Assembly: GCF_000468755.1 (NCBI RefSeq)
Contig: NZ_AWEZ01000045.1
Location: 124,001-188,000, forward strand
Source of the DNA: Olsenella profusa F0195
GTDB taxonomy: Bacteria; Actinomycetota; Coriobacteriia; Coriobacteriales; Atopobiaceae
Direction: 5' to 3'
Length of the DNA: 64,000 nt
The position numbers and the translations under genes were made by a program. Shown here piece after piece: positions 10,344 through 18,859 of the stretch (within the stretch, counting starts at the first letter, position 1; each line of letters starts with the position of its first letter). The notes under the pieces were generated by a model. That model had not been told where the DNA came from and did not search any database. It saw nothing but the letters and a program-made list of their open reading frames with translations.

Positions 10344-10575
10344 TTGGTGTGGAACATCTGTGCGCCTGGTATGTGGAACGAAGGGTAGGAGGTGAGGGGA
10401 GCCTATCGTCCCTATGTCACATCTTCGCTTTTCGTCCGATTCGATATAGTCTTAGCTGCACATACACCCTGACCGTTCCCCTGCGTTCGGCGAGCGGTGC
10501 ACCGGGCGTGAGCGTTTCCCGTGCCGTTCCCAGTCGGCCCGAAGAAGGGCTACAGTTGGTATGTGGTAGTAACCA
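10344..10575. promoter_or_regulatory. nagB / gntR intergenic region with repeated TTGGTATGTGG-type motifs
   Basis: The 351-base spacer between divergent nagB and the GntR gene holds three related motifs: TTGGTGTGGAAC (10344-10355), CTGGTATGTGGAAC (10366-10379) and TTGGTATGTGGTAG (10556-10569). The last runs into TGGT-AGTA-ACCA (10564-10575), which matches the TGGT-N4-ACCA pattern of NagR/DasR (HutC-type) operators. They are probable binding sites for the adjacent regulator. No gene is seen in this spacer. Confidence 0.55.
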
Positions 10576-10606
10576 GTAAAGTCAGAGACTATCCAAGGGG
10601 TGGGCC

Positions 10607-11335
10607 ATGACCAAGCTATCCGGGAAGCAGCCCCTGTACAGCCAGCTATTCGATGTCCTGCGGGACGGGATCCAAAGTGACATGTCGCCCGGTGACCTCC
10701 TGCCCTCGGAGCGGCAGCTCTCCGAGCGGTATGGCCTCTCACGTACGACCGTACGGCTCGCCCTCGAGAGACTGGAGAGTCGGGGGCTCATCCACCGCCG
10801 GCATGGCAAGGGGACCTTCGTGGCCGACGCAAGGCACTCCGCAGCGGACCTCTCCCTGTGCTACAGCTTCACCGATGAGATGCGCGCGCTGGGAAGGGTG
10901 CCGTCCACGCGCATCCTGGGCTTCGCCGAAAAGGAGGCCAACAAGGCCGTGAGCTCCGCGCTTGGCCTGCACCTGGGTACGCACGTCTACGACCTGTACC
11001 GTCTGCGCCTGGCCGATGGCGTGCCCATGCTGGCGGGTCACACCTACCTGCCCATGCGGCCGTTCCCCGGCCTCAGCCAGAAGATCGCCTCGGAGCGTCC
11101 CCTATACGACATCCTGGAGCACGAGTACCACCAGCAGATTGCGACGGCGGAGGAGGAGATTCGCGCGGGATGCGCCCGTCCTTCCGACGCGGAGCAGCTG
11201 GGCATCCCCGCCGGCGCCCCCATGCTGGAGATCGCGCGCGTCACCCGCAACGTCGCCGGGGATGTCATCGAGTACACACAGAGCGTCGCACGGGCGGACA
11301 AGTTCAAGTATCACGTGGTGCACAGCAGGGTCTAG
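10607..11335 (+). CDS. GntR/HutC-family regulator of amino-sugar genes (NagR-like)
   Basis: The 242-residue product has an N-terminal winged helix (about residues 5-75: PLYSQLFDVLRDGI, LLPSERQLSERYGLSRTTVR, GTFVAD). A UTRA effector domain follows, of the kind that binds glucosamine-6-P or GlcNAc-6-P in NagR/DasR. It sits between nagB (divergent) and nagA (56 bases downstream, same strand), so it very likely represses both until amino-sugar phosphates accumulate. Operator-like repeats lie upstream. Confidence 0.9.
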   Translation: MTKLSGKQPLYSQLFDVLRDGIQSDMSPGDLLPSERQLSERYGLSRTTVRLALERLESRGLIHRRHGKGTFVADARHSAADLSLCYSFTDEMRALGRVPSTRILGFAEKEANKAVSSALGLHLGTHVYDLYRLRLADGVPMLAGHTYLPMRPFPGLSQKIASERPLYDILEHEYHQQIATAEEEIRAGCARPSDAEQLGIPAGAPMLEIARVTRNVAGDVIEYTQSVARADKFKYHVVHSRV

Positions 11336-11391
11336 AGGCGAGCGCTCCGGTGCGGGCACGAGCCTGTGGACGAAGCCATGAGGAGGCATCC

Positions 11392-12543
11392 ATGGAGGCA
11401 TATGCGGTCAAGGCGGATCGGTTCTTCCTGCCGGGCAGGGTGAGTGGGGCGGGCTATCTCACGGTGGAGAATGGCAGGTGTGGCCGCTTCACGCGGCAGC
11501 GACCGGACTGCAGGGTCGTTGACCACACGGGCAGGTGGGTCGCGGCCGGTCTGGTGGACACCCACATCCACGGCTTTCTGGGCTATGACGTGCTGGACGC
11601 TGACTCCGAGGGCGTGGGCAGGGTCGCGCGCGGTCTCACTGCGCACGGCGTGACGTCCTGGCTTCCCACGATCCTCACGGCAAGCGTGGGGCAGATGGGC
11701 GATGCCTGTGCCTCGGTGGCCGCGGCCGATGATGTGGGTGGTGCCCACGTGCGGGGCATCTTCCTGGAGGGGCCCTTCTTCACGGAGCGGCACAAGGGCG
11801 CACAGAACCCCAGATACTTCCAGGATCCCTCGGTGGAGGTGTTCGACGGCTGGCAAAGGCGTGCCCGGGGGCTCGTGAGGAAGATCGCCATCGCACCCGA
11901 GCGCGCAGGGTCCATGGCGTTTACCGAGGCCCTCGCCGCACAGGGCGTGCACGTGGCACTGGCACACAGCGACGCCAGCTACGAGCAGGCCATGGCGGCC
12001 GTGGACGCGGGCGCGGACGTCTTCGTGCACACCTACAACGGCATGAGCCCGCTCCATCACCGCGAGCCGGGCATGGTGGGCGCGGCCATGACCTCCCGTG
12101 GCACCTATGCCGAGGTCATCTGTGACGGCCTGCACGTGAGCCCGACGGCCGCGGAGGCGCTCGTGCGGGCCAAGGGCACCGACCACACGGTGCTGGTGAC
12201 GGACTGCCTGCGCTGCGGCGGCATGCCCGACGGCGACTACTACCTGGGCGAGTTTCCCATCGTGGTGCGGGATGGCGTGGCGCACCTCAGGGACGGTGGC
12301 AACCTGGCGGGCTCCACCCTCACGCTCGACCAGGCCGTGCGCAACGTGGTGGACTGGAACGTCGCGACGGCGGAGCAGGCCCTGCGCATGGCGAGCGAGG
12401 TTCCCGCACGGTCGAGCGGCCTTGCCGACGTGTGCGGCTCCCTGCGTCCCGGCCTGGACGCGGACTTCGTGGTGCTCGACCGCGACCTCACGGTAGAGGA
12501 GACCTACGTGAGCGGGAGCAGGGTGTATCAAAGAGGGGAGTAG
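11392..12543 (+). CDS. nagA: N-acetylglucosamine-6-phosphate deacetylase
   Basis: The 383-residue amidohydrolase removes acetate from GlcNAc-6-P, supplying NagB. Metal and catalytic motifs are visible: VDTHIHGF, FLEGPFF, the histidine segments VALAHSDASY and VHTYNGMSPLHHREPG, CDGLHV, and the catalytic Asp in HTVLVTDCL. GAGGAGG lies 5 bases before the ATG at 11392. The same frame is open far upstream through the end of the GntR gene, but that extension overlaps it and is not real. Confidence 0.95.
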   Translation: MEAYAVKADRFFLPGRVSGAGYLTVENGRCGRFTRQRPDCRVVDHTGRWVAAGLVDTHIHGFLGYDVLDADSEGVGRVARGLTAHGVTSWLPTILTASVGQMGDACASVAAADDVGGAHVRGIFLEGPFFTERHKGAQNPRYFQDPSVEVFDGWQRRARGLVRKIAIAPERAGSMAFTEALAAQGVHVALAHSDASYEQAMAAVDAGADVFVHTYNGMSPLHHREPGMVGAAMTSRGTYAEVICDGLHVSPTAAEALVRAKGTDHTVLVTDCLRCGGMPDGDYYLGEFPIVVRDGVAHLRDGGNLAGSTLTLDQAVRNVVDWNVATAEQALRMASEVPARSSGLADVCGSLRPGLDADFVVLDRDLTVEETYVSGSRVYQRGE

Positions 12544-12605
12544 GGAGGGTACGCGCGGTTGCACCTCCCGTACGACCCGCACCCGCCTTTCGCAGCCTGT
12601 CTTTC

Positions 12606-12808
12606 GGAGTCGTATGCAATCCGCTCGCGTGTCGTTCCGAGTCGTATGCAATTCTGACGGCTGTTTGTCGGAGACATTCTCCATCACGAGACACCATGGC
12701 GAGAGGAACCGCAGGTATATGAGGTGAGCTGCAAGTGCCCGTCATTCCCTCACGACACAGGAATGCATACGACTCGCATGACCCCCGGGCAAAAGTGCGA
12801 ACGACTCG
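12606..12808. repeat. Four copies of GAGTCGTATGCA-type motif in nagA downstream spacer
   Basis: The 350-base spacer 12544-12893 has no convincing gene. It holds GGAGTCGTATGCAAT (12606-12620) and CGAGTCGTATGCAATT (12638-12653) in direct orientation, and on the other strand CGAGTCGTATGCATTC (12761-12776) and a shorter CGAGTCGTTCGCA (12796-12808). Two direct and two inverted copies suggest a protein-binding array or the ends of a lost small element. Confidence 0.6.
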
Positions 12809-12893
12809 TCGTGAAGCGCATCCAAGGGCTTTGCCATCCGTCTCTCATGGGAAGATAATGGCATGGCTGTTCCTACACTGAATTGGGGGATCC

Positions 12894-14867
12894 ATGCCCA
12901 CTGACCAGATTCGTATCGTCACGTTCGATGACGTGCTTAGCTATCTCGCTTCCCATGAACGTATCACGCATGACAAGGGCGACCTATGGGAACGCGTAAC
13001 GGCGTGGTATCTGCGCAACGACCCTGAGCTGCGTCAGGTAGTGGGGCATGTCTGGCGATGGGACGACATGGAGAACCCTCTGCGCACGGGACGTGACGCC
13101 GGTATCGGCATCGTGGCCGAGCGTCTCGATAGGCCAGGGACGTATTGGACCGTACAGTGCAAGAACTACGACGAGCGCCACAAGCTCACTTACAAGGAGC
13201 TGGGCACTTTTTTTGCAGCTGCCGAGGCAGACGAGCGCTATTCGGGGCTGATCGTGGCTACCGTGGGCGAGGAGCTCTCGTCAAACGTGAATGCCCACCT
13301 ACGGCCCTGCAGCAGAATCGCGGCATGGCGTCGATGGTGTTCACGCCCTCTGACATGGCCCAATCGAATGTGGATTGGGCCCTGCTCATGCAGGGCAGCG
13401 TCCAGGATGCGGGGGCTCGCTGGGCGAGGACCTTCGGCCCGGGGCCGTACCAGCAGGCTGCCATCAACCAGATACAGGCATGCTTTGAGTCGCATGACCG
13501 TGCCAAGTCGATCATGGCATGCGGTACGGGCAAGACCCCCATGTCGCTGCGCCTTGCCGAGGAGCGCTTCCGTGACAACAACTGCCATGATGTGCTCTTC
13601 TGCGCACCGTCAATCGCGCTCGTCGCGCAGGCGATGCGCGAGTGGACCAACCAGTCGCGTGTGGAGCTCAGGAGTCTCGTGGTGTGCTCCGATGCCAAGG
13701 CGTCGAAGGTCGGTGAGGACGATGTGCTCGATGACGTGGTAGGCGTGACCTTCCTGGCGACCACGGACTCGGCGAGCCTGCGCCAGCGCTATTAGTGGAC
13801 GCGCGAGAACTGTCCCGATGCCATGATCGTCGTGTTCAGCACGTACCAATCCATGCAGGTGGTTCAGGGCGCCCAGGAGGCTGGCCTGCCGGGCTTTGGC
13901 CTGTGCGTGTGTGACGAGGCGCACCGGACCGCCGGTACCAAGTACGCCGACGATGATGACGTGGCGAGCTATCAGATCGTCATCGATGGCACGCGGATTC
14001 GCGCCGACAAGCGCCTCTTCATGACGGCGACCCCCAAGGTCTATGGCGACAACGTCAAGACGAAGGCTGGCGAGGTTACAGCCGAACTCTACTCCATGGA
14101 CGATGAGGACAAGTATGGCCCTATTGCCTACGAACTCACCTTTGCCTCGGCTGTCGAACAGGGGGCTGCTCTGCGACTACCGCGTGGTCGTGCTTGCGAT
14201 AAACGAGGACGCCGTGCCCGGATCGAAGCTCGTCGTTCCCCATGGCAGCAACGATACAGAGCTCGACGTGGGCGATGCCGCAAAGATCATCGGTTGCTGG
14301 AGAGGCCTGGCCACGCACGGCGAGGAGGCCTAGAGGAGGCTTGATGCCTACGAGGGCGACGAGGCTGCCGTGACGACTGACTTCCTCCTGGTGGACGACT
14401 TCGACGAGTGGGACGTGGATCGTGACGCCCTTTCGCTCGATGACGAGGGCAAGCGTATCGAGCCACTACACCGTGCCGTGGGCTTCTGCTCCACCACTCA
14501 GGCCTCGAAGGACATCGATTACGCCTTCAAGCAGGTGGTGAAAAACTACGTGTGCAACACGGGCGAGTCGGGCCCCGACTGCGAGCTCGACCACGTGGAC
14601 GGCTCGATGGATTCCAAGCTGCGCGTGAAGAAGCTTGGGTGGCTTGCGGAGAGTGACGGCAGGAACGACTGCCGCATCCTCACGAACGCGCGCTGCCTGG
14701 CCGAGGGCGTGGACGTGCCGTCGCTCGATGCCGTCATCTTCTTTAGCCCCAAGCGCAGCAAGGTGGATGTCCTTCAGGCCGTCGGCCGTGTCATGCGTAC
14801 GTTCACGAACAAGCGCACGGGCGAGAGCAAGCAGCTTGACTATATCAGGTCTTTAACAGTTGAATAA
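12894..14867 (+). pseudogene. Broken restriction-type helicase (Mrr-like nuclease + DEAD helicase, type ISP/COG4889 style)
   Basis: The N-terminus (MPTDQIRIVTFDDVLSYLAS) leads into a PDDEXK Mrr-like domain: GRDAGIGIVAE and YWTVQCKNYD. The frame shifts near 13300, then gives the helicase: SIMACGTGKTPMSLR (motif I), VCDEAHRTAG (motif II), LFMTATPKVY (motif III), and later NARCLAEGVDVPSLDAVIFF and LQAVGRVMRT (motifs V-VI). There are two in-frame TAG stops (13793-13795, 14331-14333) and a second frameshift near 14160. The gene ends at 14849, where a MITE-like hairpin begins, so the methylase part expected in this family is gone. It is a dead phage-defence gene. Confidence 0.85.
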
Positions 14868-14922
14868 AAACCCGTTCAGCAGGGCGACTGAAAGTCAGGT
14901 TCTTTATTCAACTGTCAAAGAC
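14849..14922. mobile_element. MITE-like long inverted repeat truncating the helicase gene
   Basis: GTCTTTAACAGTTGAATAAA (14849-14868) and its near-complement (ending GTCAAAGAC at 14922) form 24-25-base arms with about two mismatches. An inner TTCAG/CTGAA pair adds to the stem. The outer sequence looks like terminal repeats of an insertion sequence with everything between them lost. It interrupts the helicase frame right after SKQLDYI. No target duplication is obvious. Confidence 0.6.
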
Positions 14923-15050
14923 TCAATTATGGCTGGGACCTCCCATGACTGCGGTAAGCCGACTGCGGACAGCTGAAACCTAACTCAAGCTGTCTCCAAG
15001 AGGGCCTTCTGCTTCACAAGCGAGGCCCCAGCCACCTCGCTCCATATCGT

Positions 15051-15857
15051 CTAGATGACCTCAACGTTGGCGCGCGCGCACGCCTTGAGAAAGTCTTGGG
15101 GCAGACCCCCGTCCGATACGACGATGTCGAGGTCTGGGATGTCGCAGATCATGAACGTGCCCCTACGCTCTATCTTGCTGGAATCCATGAGGAGAATAAT
15201 CTCCTCCGAGCGCGCCATCGCCGCCCTCTTGAGGTGTGCCTGCTCGTCAAGCTCACAGGTGAAGCCTCCCTCCGCATACGCCGTTGCCCCTAGGAACATC
15301 TGCTCGAACCTCATGTCACTGATGCCGTCAATCGCTCGCGAGCCCTCTAGGCACATGCTTTCCTCGTTGAGGGTGCCGCCAGGCATGATGGTGGTGACCT
15401 TCTGAAGGCTGGCCAGCTCGTTGGCGCAGCTCAGGCTGGGAGTGAACACGGTGTATCTTGCGTCGGGTAGCACGCGAGCGAGTGCGGTCGTCGTGCTTCC
15501 GGAGTCGAGAAAGATGGTACCGTTTCCGCTCACCAGCGATCGGACCTTTGCAGCAATGGCGCGCTTGGCCGCGGCGCTGCGCGCAATCCGCTGGTTGATG
15601 GGGATGTCCACGCCAATGGCGTAACGTATCGAACGGGCCCCACCATAGGTTCTTACTATCAGGTGGTCGGCGTCGAGCTGCTTGAGGTCACCTCGTAGGG
15701 TGACCTCCGAGAGGGTGGGGAACCTGTCCCGGATCTCTCTGAACGAGATGCTTCCCTTTGTGTCTATGAGCTGAACGATTTCTTGTCTGCGCTGATCCTT
15801 CATCGACATGTGGGCATCCATTGCTCTCGGAACCAGAGACTTAAGTTGTCTTGCCAT
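15051..15857 (-). CDS. DeoR/GlpR-family sugar-phosphate-responsive regulator
   Basis: The 268-residue product has a DeoR winged helix (MKDQRRQEIVQLIDTKGSIS, then FREIRDRFPTLSEVTLRGDL, DHLIVRTYGGA). The sugar-phosphate sensor domain follows (FLDSGSTTTALARVLP; GATAYAEGGFT). The likely true start is one of the internal ATGs just before MKDQRR (for example 15809), as no clear ribosome site precedes 15857. It is divergent from the sorbose-type PTS operon, so control of that operon is likely. Inverted repeats lie in the spacer. Confidence 0.9.
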   Translation of the reverse strand: MARQLKSLVPRAMDAHMSMKDQRRQEIVQLIDTKGSISFREIRDRFPTLSEVTLRGDLKQLDADHLIVRTYGGARSIRYAIGVDIPINQRIARSAAAKRAIAAKVRSLVSGNGTIFLDSGSTTTALARVLPDARYTVFTPSLSCANELASLQKVTTIMPGGTLNEESMCLEGSRAIDGISDMRFEQMFLGATAYAEGGFTCELDEQAHLKRAAMARSEEIILLMDSSKIERRGTFMICDIPDLDIVVSDGGLPQDFLKACARANVEVI

Positions 15858-16083
15858 TCACAGTAGTCTAGCAGGGGCATGGGGCGTGCGTCCCATCCAC
15901 GCGCGACGGGCTGTGCTGCCGTTACGACATTACCGATTGTAGCCCAAGCCTGCAATCCAGCATCCGTGCACGGCTCTAGGTAAACCCGCCGCTCAGGGCG
16001 CTTCCCTTACCTTTTGCAGAGTAATTTTCTCTCCACTGCTATTTTTGGACATGACTGCCAGAACTCTGTATTACTATGCTCAT

Positions 16084-16125
16084 AACTTACGAAATGAAAG
16101 AAAATCTATCTAAGATTAGTAAGTT
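16084..16125. promoter_or_regulatory. Promoter/operator region of the PTS operon
   Basis: The AT-rich spacer 15858-16163 contains AACTTAC (16084-16090) and GTAAGTT (16119-16125) as perfect inverted arms 28 bases apart, plus repeated GAAAGAAAAT/GAAAGATAAG blocks. A TTGGAC / TATTAC-like promoter lies just upstream (about 16049-16080). It is a likely binding region for the divergent DeoR protein. Nothing that looks like a gene is present. Confidence 0.45.
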
Positions 16126-16163
16126 CTTATTTTGAAAGATAAGATTGGAAGACGGGGATTGGT

Positions 16164-16577
16164 GTGACACAGATACTTTTGGTTGCACACGGGAGGCTTG
16201 CCCAAGAGATGAAGGCCTCTTGTGAGATGATCTGCGGCGTGTGCCCGCAGATATCTTGCGTGACGTTTCTTCCGCAAGAGGGGTTCGACACGGTCAAACA
16301 GCACATCCTGGCCACCCTCTCCGCACACGAGGAGACTCTCATCATCGCCGACCTGTTTGGCGGAACTCCCTTCAATGTCGCATGCGCTGTGGCCATGAAA
16401 AGGGAGATGTCCGGGATAGAGGTTCTCTCGGGCATGTCTCTTGCGCTCGTCCTGGAGGCAGCGTTCTCCTCGGACGAGATGGGGGCGACGGATCTCGCCC
16501 AGGCGCTCATTGACCAGGCTCCGCAGGTCGTCCGTAGGTTTGTCCCTGAGGCCATCGACGAGGACGATGACTTCTAG
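16164..16577 (+). CDS. PTS EIIA, mannose/sorbose family
   Basis: The 137-residue product starts from GTG. The phosphorylated histidine is in ILLVAHGRLAQEM (His9), and LIIADLFGGTPFNVA is the family signature. It takes phosphate from HPr and passes it to EIIB, encoded 36 bases downstream. It is the first gene of a seven-gene operon. A separate EIIA and EIIB, as here, is typical of the sorbose-type subfamily, unlike fused ManX. Confidence 0.93.
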   Translation: MTQILLVAHGRLAQEMKASCEMICGVCPQISCVTFLPQEGFDTVKQHILATLSAHEETLIIADLFGGTPFNVACAVAMKREMSGIEVLSGMSLALVLEAAFSSDEMGATDLAQALIDQAPQVVRRFVPEAIDEDDDF

Positions 16578-16613
16578 AGCCAGTTGCGGGAAGTCAGCAG
16601 AAAGGAGAGGGAC

Positions 16614-17105
16614 ATGCAGATTAGGTTGGCAAGGATCGATGACAGGCTCATCCATGGGCAGGTCGTCACGGTGTGGTCCAAGGAGGCACAGGCCGAGCGA
16701 ATCCTCATCGTGGACGACGGGGTTGCCAAGGACGACATTCGCAAGGTCCTGCTGAAGCAGGCGGCGCCTCCGGGAGTCAAGGTCAACGTCGTGAACGTGG
16801 AGAAGTCAATCAAGGTCTTCAACAACTCCAAGTATGGCCCCGAAAAGGTCATGTTCCTGTTCACGGGGCCCTCGGCTCCCCTGCGCATGATTAAGGCCGG
16901 GGTGCCCATCACGTCGGTCAACATCGGCGGCATGCAGTTCAAGGAGGGTAGGACCCAAGTTACCAAGGCCTGCTCAGTCGATCACCAGGACGCAGCTGAC
17001 TTCAAGGAGCTCATGAATCTTGGTATCGAGCTTGACCTGCGAGTGGTTGTCTCTGATAAGAAGGAGGACTTTGGCAAGAAGCTGAGCGCGGCCGGACTGG
17101 TGTAG
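16614..17105 (+). CDS. PTS EIIB, mannose/sorbose family
   Basis: The 163-residue product carries the phosphorylation site in MQIRLARIDDRLIHGQVVT (His15 in R-L-I-H-G-Q). AAAGGAGAGG precedes the ATG at 16614 by 4 bases; the longer in-frame reading from 16584 includes this ribosome site and is rejected. It transfers phosphate from EIIA to the incoming sugar at the IIC/IID membrane complex. Confidence 0.94.
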   Translation: MQIRLARIDDRLIHGQVVTVWSKEAQAERILIVDDGVAKDDIRKVLLKQAAPPGVKVNVVNVEKSIKVFNNSKYGPEKVMFLFTGPSAPLRMIKAGVPITSVNIGGMQFKEGRTQVTKACSVDHQDAADFKELMNLGIELDLRVVVSDKKEDFGKKLSAAGLV

Positions 17106-17177
17106 CGGTCGAGAGAGTGCCACGCGTCGGCTCGCGCGCAGACACGTGGCATGTTGGACTACAGACAGGAGAGAACC

Positions 17178-17981
17178 ATGGCATTACCCCTCGGTACCAT
17201 CATCCTCATCTTCATATGGTCTGCCATCACAGGTATGGGCAGCGTTCTGGACGAGTGGCAGACCCATCGTCCGCTTATCGCCTGCTCCATCACGGGCCTT
17301 ATCCTTGGCGACCCCATCACGGGCATTATCCTGGGAGGTACGCTCGAGCTTATCGCGATAGGCTGGATGAACATTGGCGCCGCGCAGTCGCCCGACTCCG
17401 CGCTGGCGTCCGTCATCTCCACCATCCTCGTCGTCGTCGGCCACCAGGACATTCAGATGGGCATAGCCATCGCCCTGCCCGTTGCCGCGGCTGGACAGGT
17501 CCTGACGGTCATCTGCCGCACCATCACGGTCTTCTTCCAGCACGCCTCTGACGTTGAGGTCGAGAAGGCAAACTATCGGGGCATCATCACCCTGCACTTC
17601 ACGGCCCTTATTGTCCAGGCGCTGCGCGTCGCCATTCCCTCCACCATCGTCGCGGCGACCGTGAACCCCGAGATGGTCAGCGCGATGCTTGCGGCCATAC
17701 CTGATGTCATTACGGGCGGCCTCGCGGTGGCGGGCGGGTTCATCGTGGTCGTCGGCTATGCCATGCTGCTCAACATGATGAACATCAAATACCTTATGCC
17801 CTTCTTCTTCCTGGGATTCTTGCTCGGCAGCTACCTGACTGACATCAGCCTGCTTGTCTGGGGTGGCATCGGAGTCATCCTTGCAATCATCTATGTGCAG
17901 CTCAACCCGAAGTTTAATGTCTCCGCGCCATCCGTCCAGGCAGCGCCTGCAGAGCTGCCCGATGACGAGCTTGAGGATTAG
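17178..17981 (+). CDS. PTS EIIC membrane component, mannose/sorbose family
   Basis: The 267-residue membrane protein has many hydrophobic helices. Family motifs include RPLIACSITGLILGDPITGI, LGGTLELIAIGWMNIGAAQS and MLLNMMNIKYLMPFFFLGF. AGGAGAG lies upstream of the ATG at 17178. It forms the sugar channel together with EIID, which starts 11 bases after its stop. Confidence 0.95.
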   Translation: MALPLGTIILIFIWSAITGMGSVLDEWQTHRPLIACSITGLILGDPITGIILGGTLELIAIGWMNIGAAQSPDSALASVISTILVVVGHQDIQMGIAIALPVAAAGQVLTVICRTITVFFQHASDVEVEKANYRGIITLHFTALIVQALRVAIPSTIVAATVNPEMVSAMLAAIPDVITGGLAVAGGFIVVVGYAMLLNMMNIKYLMPFFFLGFLLGSYLTDISLLVWGGIGVILAIIYVQLNPKFNVSAPSVQAAPAELPDDELED

Positions 17982-17992
17982 GAGGACAGCCC

Positions 17993-18817
17993 ATGGCAGA
18001 GAAGAAGATTACGAAGGGCGACCTTTTCAGGACCTTCGTCTACGAGAACTTCCAGCAGGCTTCATTCAACTACGAGAGAATGCACGCCCTCGCGTTCTGC
18101 GTCGACATGATCCCAACCATCAAGCACCTCTATCGCGACGATAAGCAGGAGGCGACGGCTGCGCTCGAGCGCCACAACCAGTTCTTCAACGTGACGCCCG
18201 CCGTCTGCGGTATCCCCGTCGGCGTCACCATCGGCCTGGAGGAGGCACGGGCAAACGGGAAGGAGATTGATGCGGAGACCATCCAGTCTCTCAAGGCCGG
18301 TCTCATGGGGCCCCTGTGCGGCGTTGGCGACCCCCTGGTCTGGGGCACGCTACGCCCCATCACGGCCGCCCTCGGCGCCTCGCTCGCCACCCAGGGCAAC
18401 GCGCTCGGCCCCACCCTGTTCTTTGCCCTGTTCAACGTCATCCGTCTGGCGTTCAAGTGGTACGGCCTCACTTATGGCTACAAGGCCGGCCTCGGCATTG
18501 TCAAGGACCTCTCCGGCAACGTGCTGCCCAAGCTGACCGAGGGCGCCACGATACTCGGCCTCTTTGTCATGGGCGTCCTCATCACCAAGTGGACGACCAT
18601 CAACATTCCTGTCATCGTGTCCCAGACCATGGTCGATGGCGTCACGACCACTACGACGATCCAGACCATTCTCGACGAGCTGTGCCCCGGGCTGCTCGCG
18701 CTTGGCCTTACGCTGCTATGCATGAAGCTGCTCAAGAGGAAGTTCAGCCCCATCGTGCTCATCTTTGTCCTGTTTGCGGTCGGCATCGTCGGCTACGGCC
18801 TTGGCTTCCTCGCCTAG
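17993..18817 (+). CDS. PTS EIID membrane component, mannose/sorbose family
   Basis: The 274-residue product starts MAEKKITKGDLFRTFVYENF and has the family segments QQASFNYERMHALAF, FFNVTPAVCGIPVGVTIGLE and GLMGPLCGVGDPLVWGTLRP. C-terminal membrane helices follow. AGGAGG sits 7 bases before the ATG. EIID is present only in mannose-family PTS complexes, which confirms the class. Confidence 0.95.
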   Translation: MAEKKITKGDLFRTFVYENFQQASFNYERMHALAFCVDMIPTIKHLYRDDKQEATAALERHNQFFNVTPAVCGIPVGVTIGLEEARANGKEIDAETIQSLKAGLMGPLCGVGDPLVWGTLRPITAALGASLATQGNALGPTLFFALFNVIRLAFKWYGLTYGYKAGLGIVKDLSGNVLPKLTEGATILGLFVMGVLITKWTTINIPVIVSQTMVDGVTTTTTIQTILDELCPGLLALGLTLLCMKLLKRKFSPIVLIFVLFAVGIVGYGLGFLA

Positions 18818-18859
18818 GGCCATTGAGAGGGACACGGACGAAAGGCTTGAAATTTAGCG

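Noticed and set aside
11170-11391. Long N-terminal extension of nagA into the GntR gene
   Set aside because: It overlaps the end of the GntR coding region in another frame, while a good ribosome site precedes the ATG at 11392.
16584-16613. Earlier start for the PTS EIIB gene
   Set aside because: The extension includes the ribosome site itself (AAAGGAGAGG), and EIIB proteins begin at MQIRLARIDDR.
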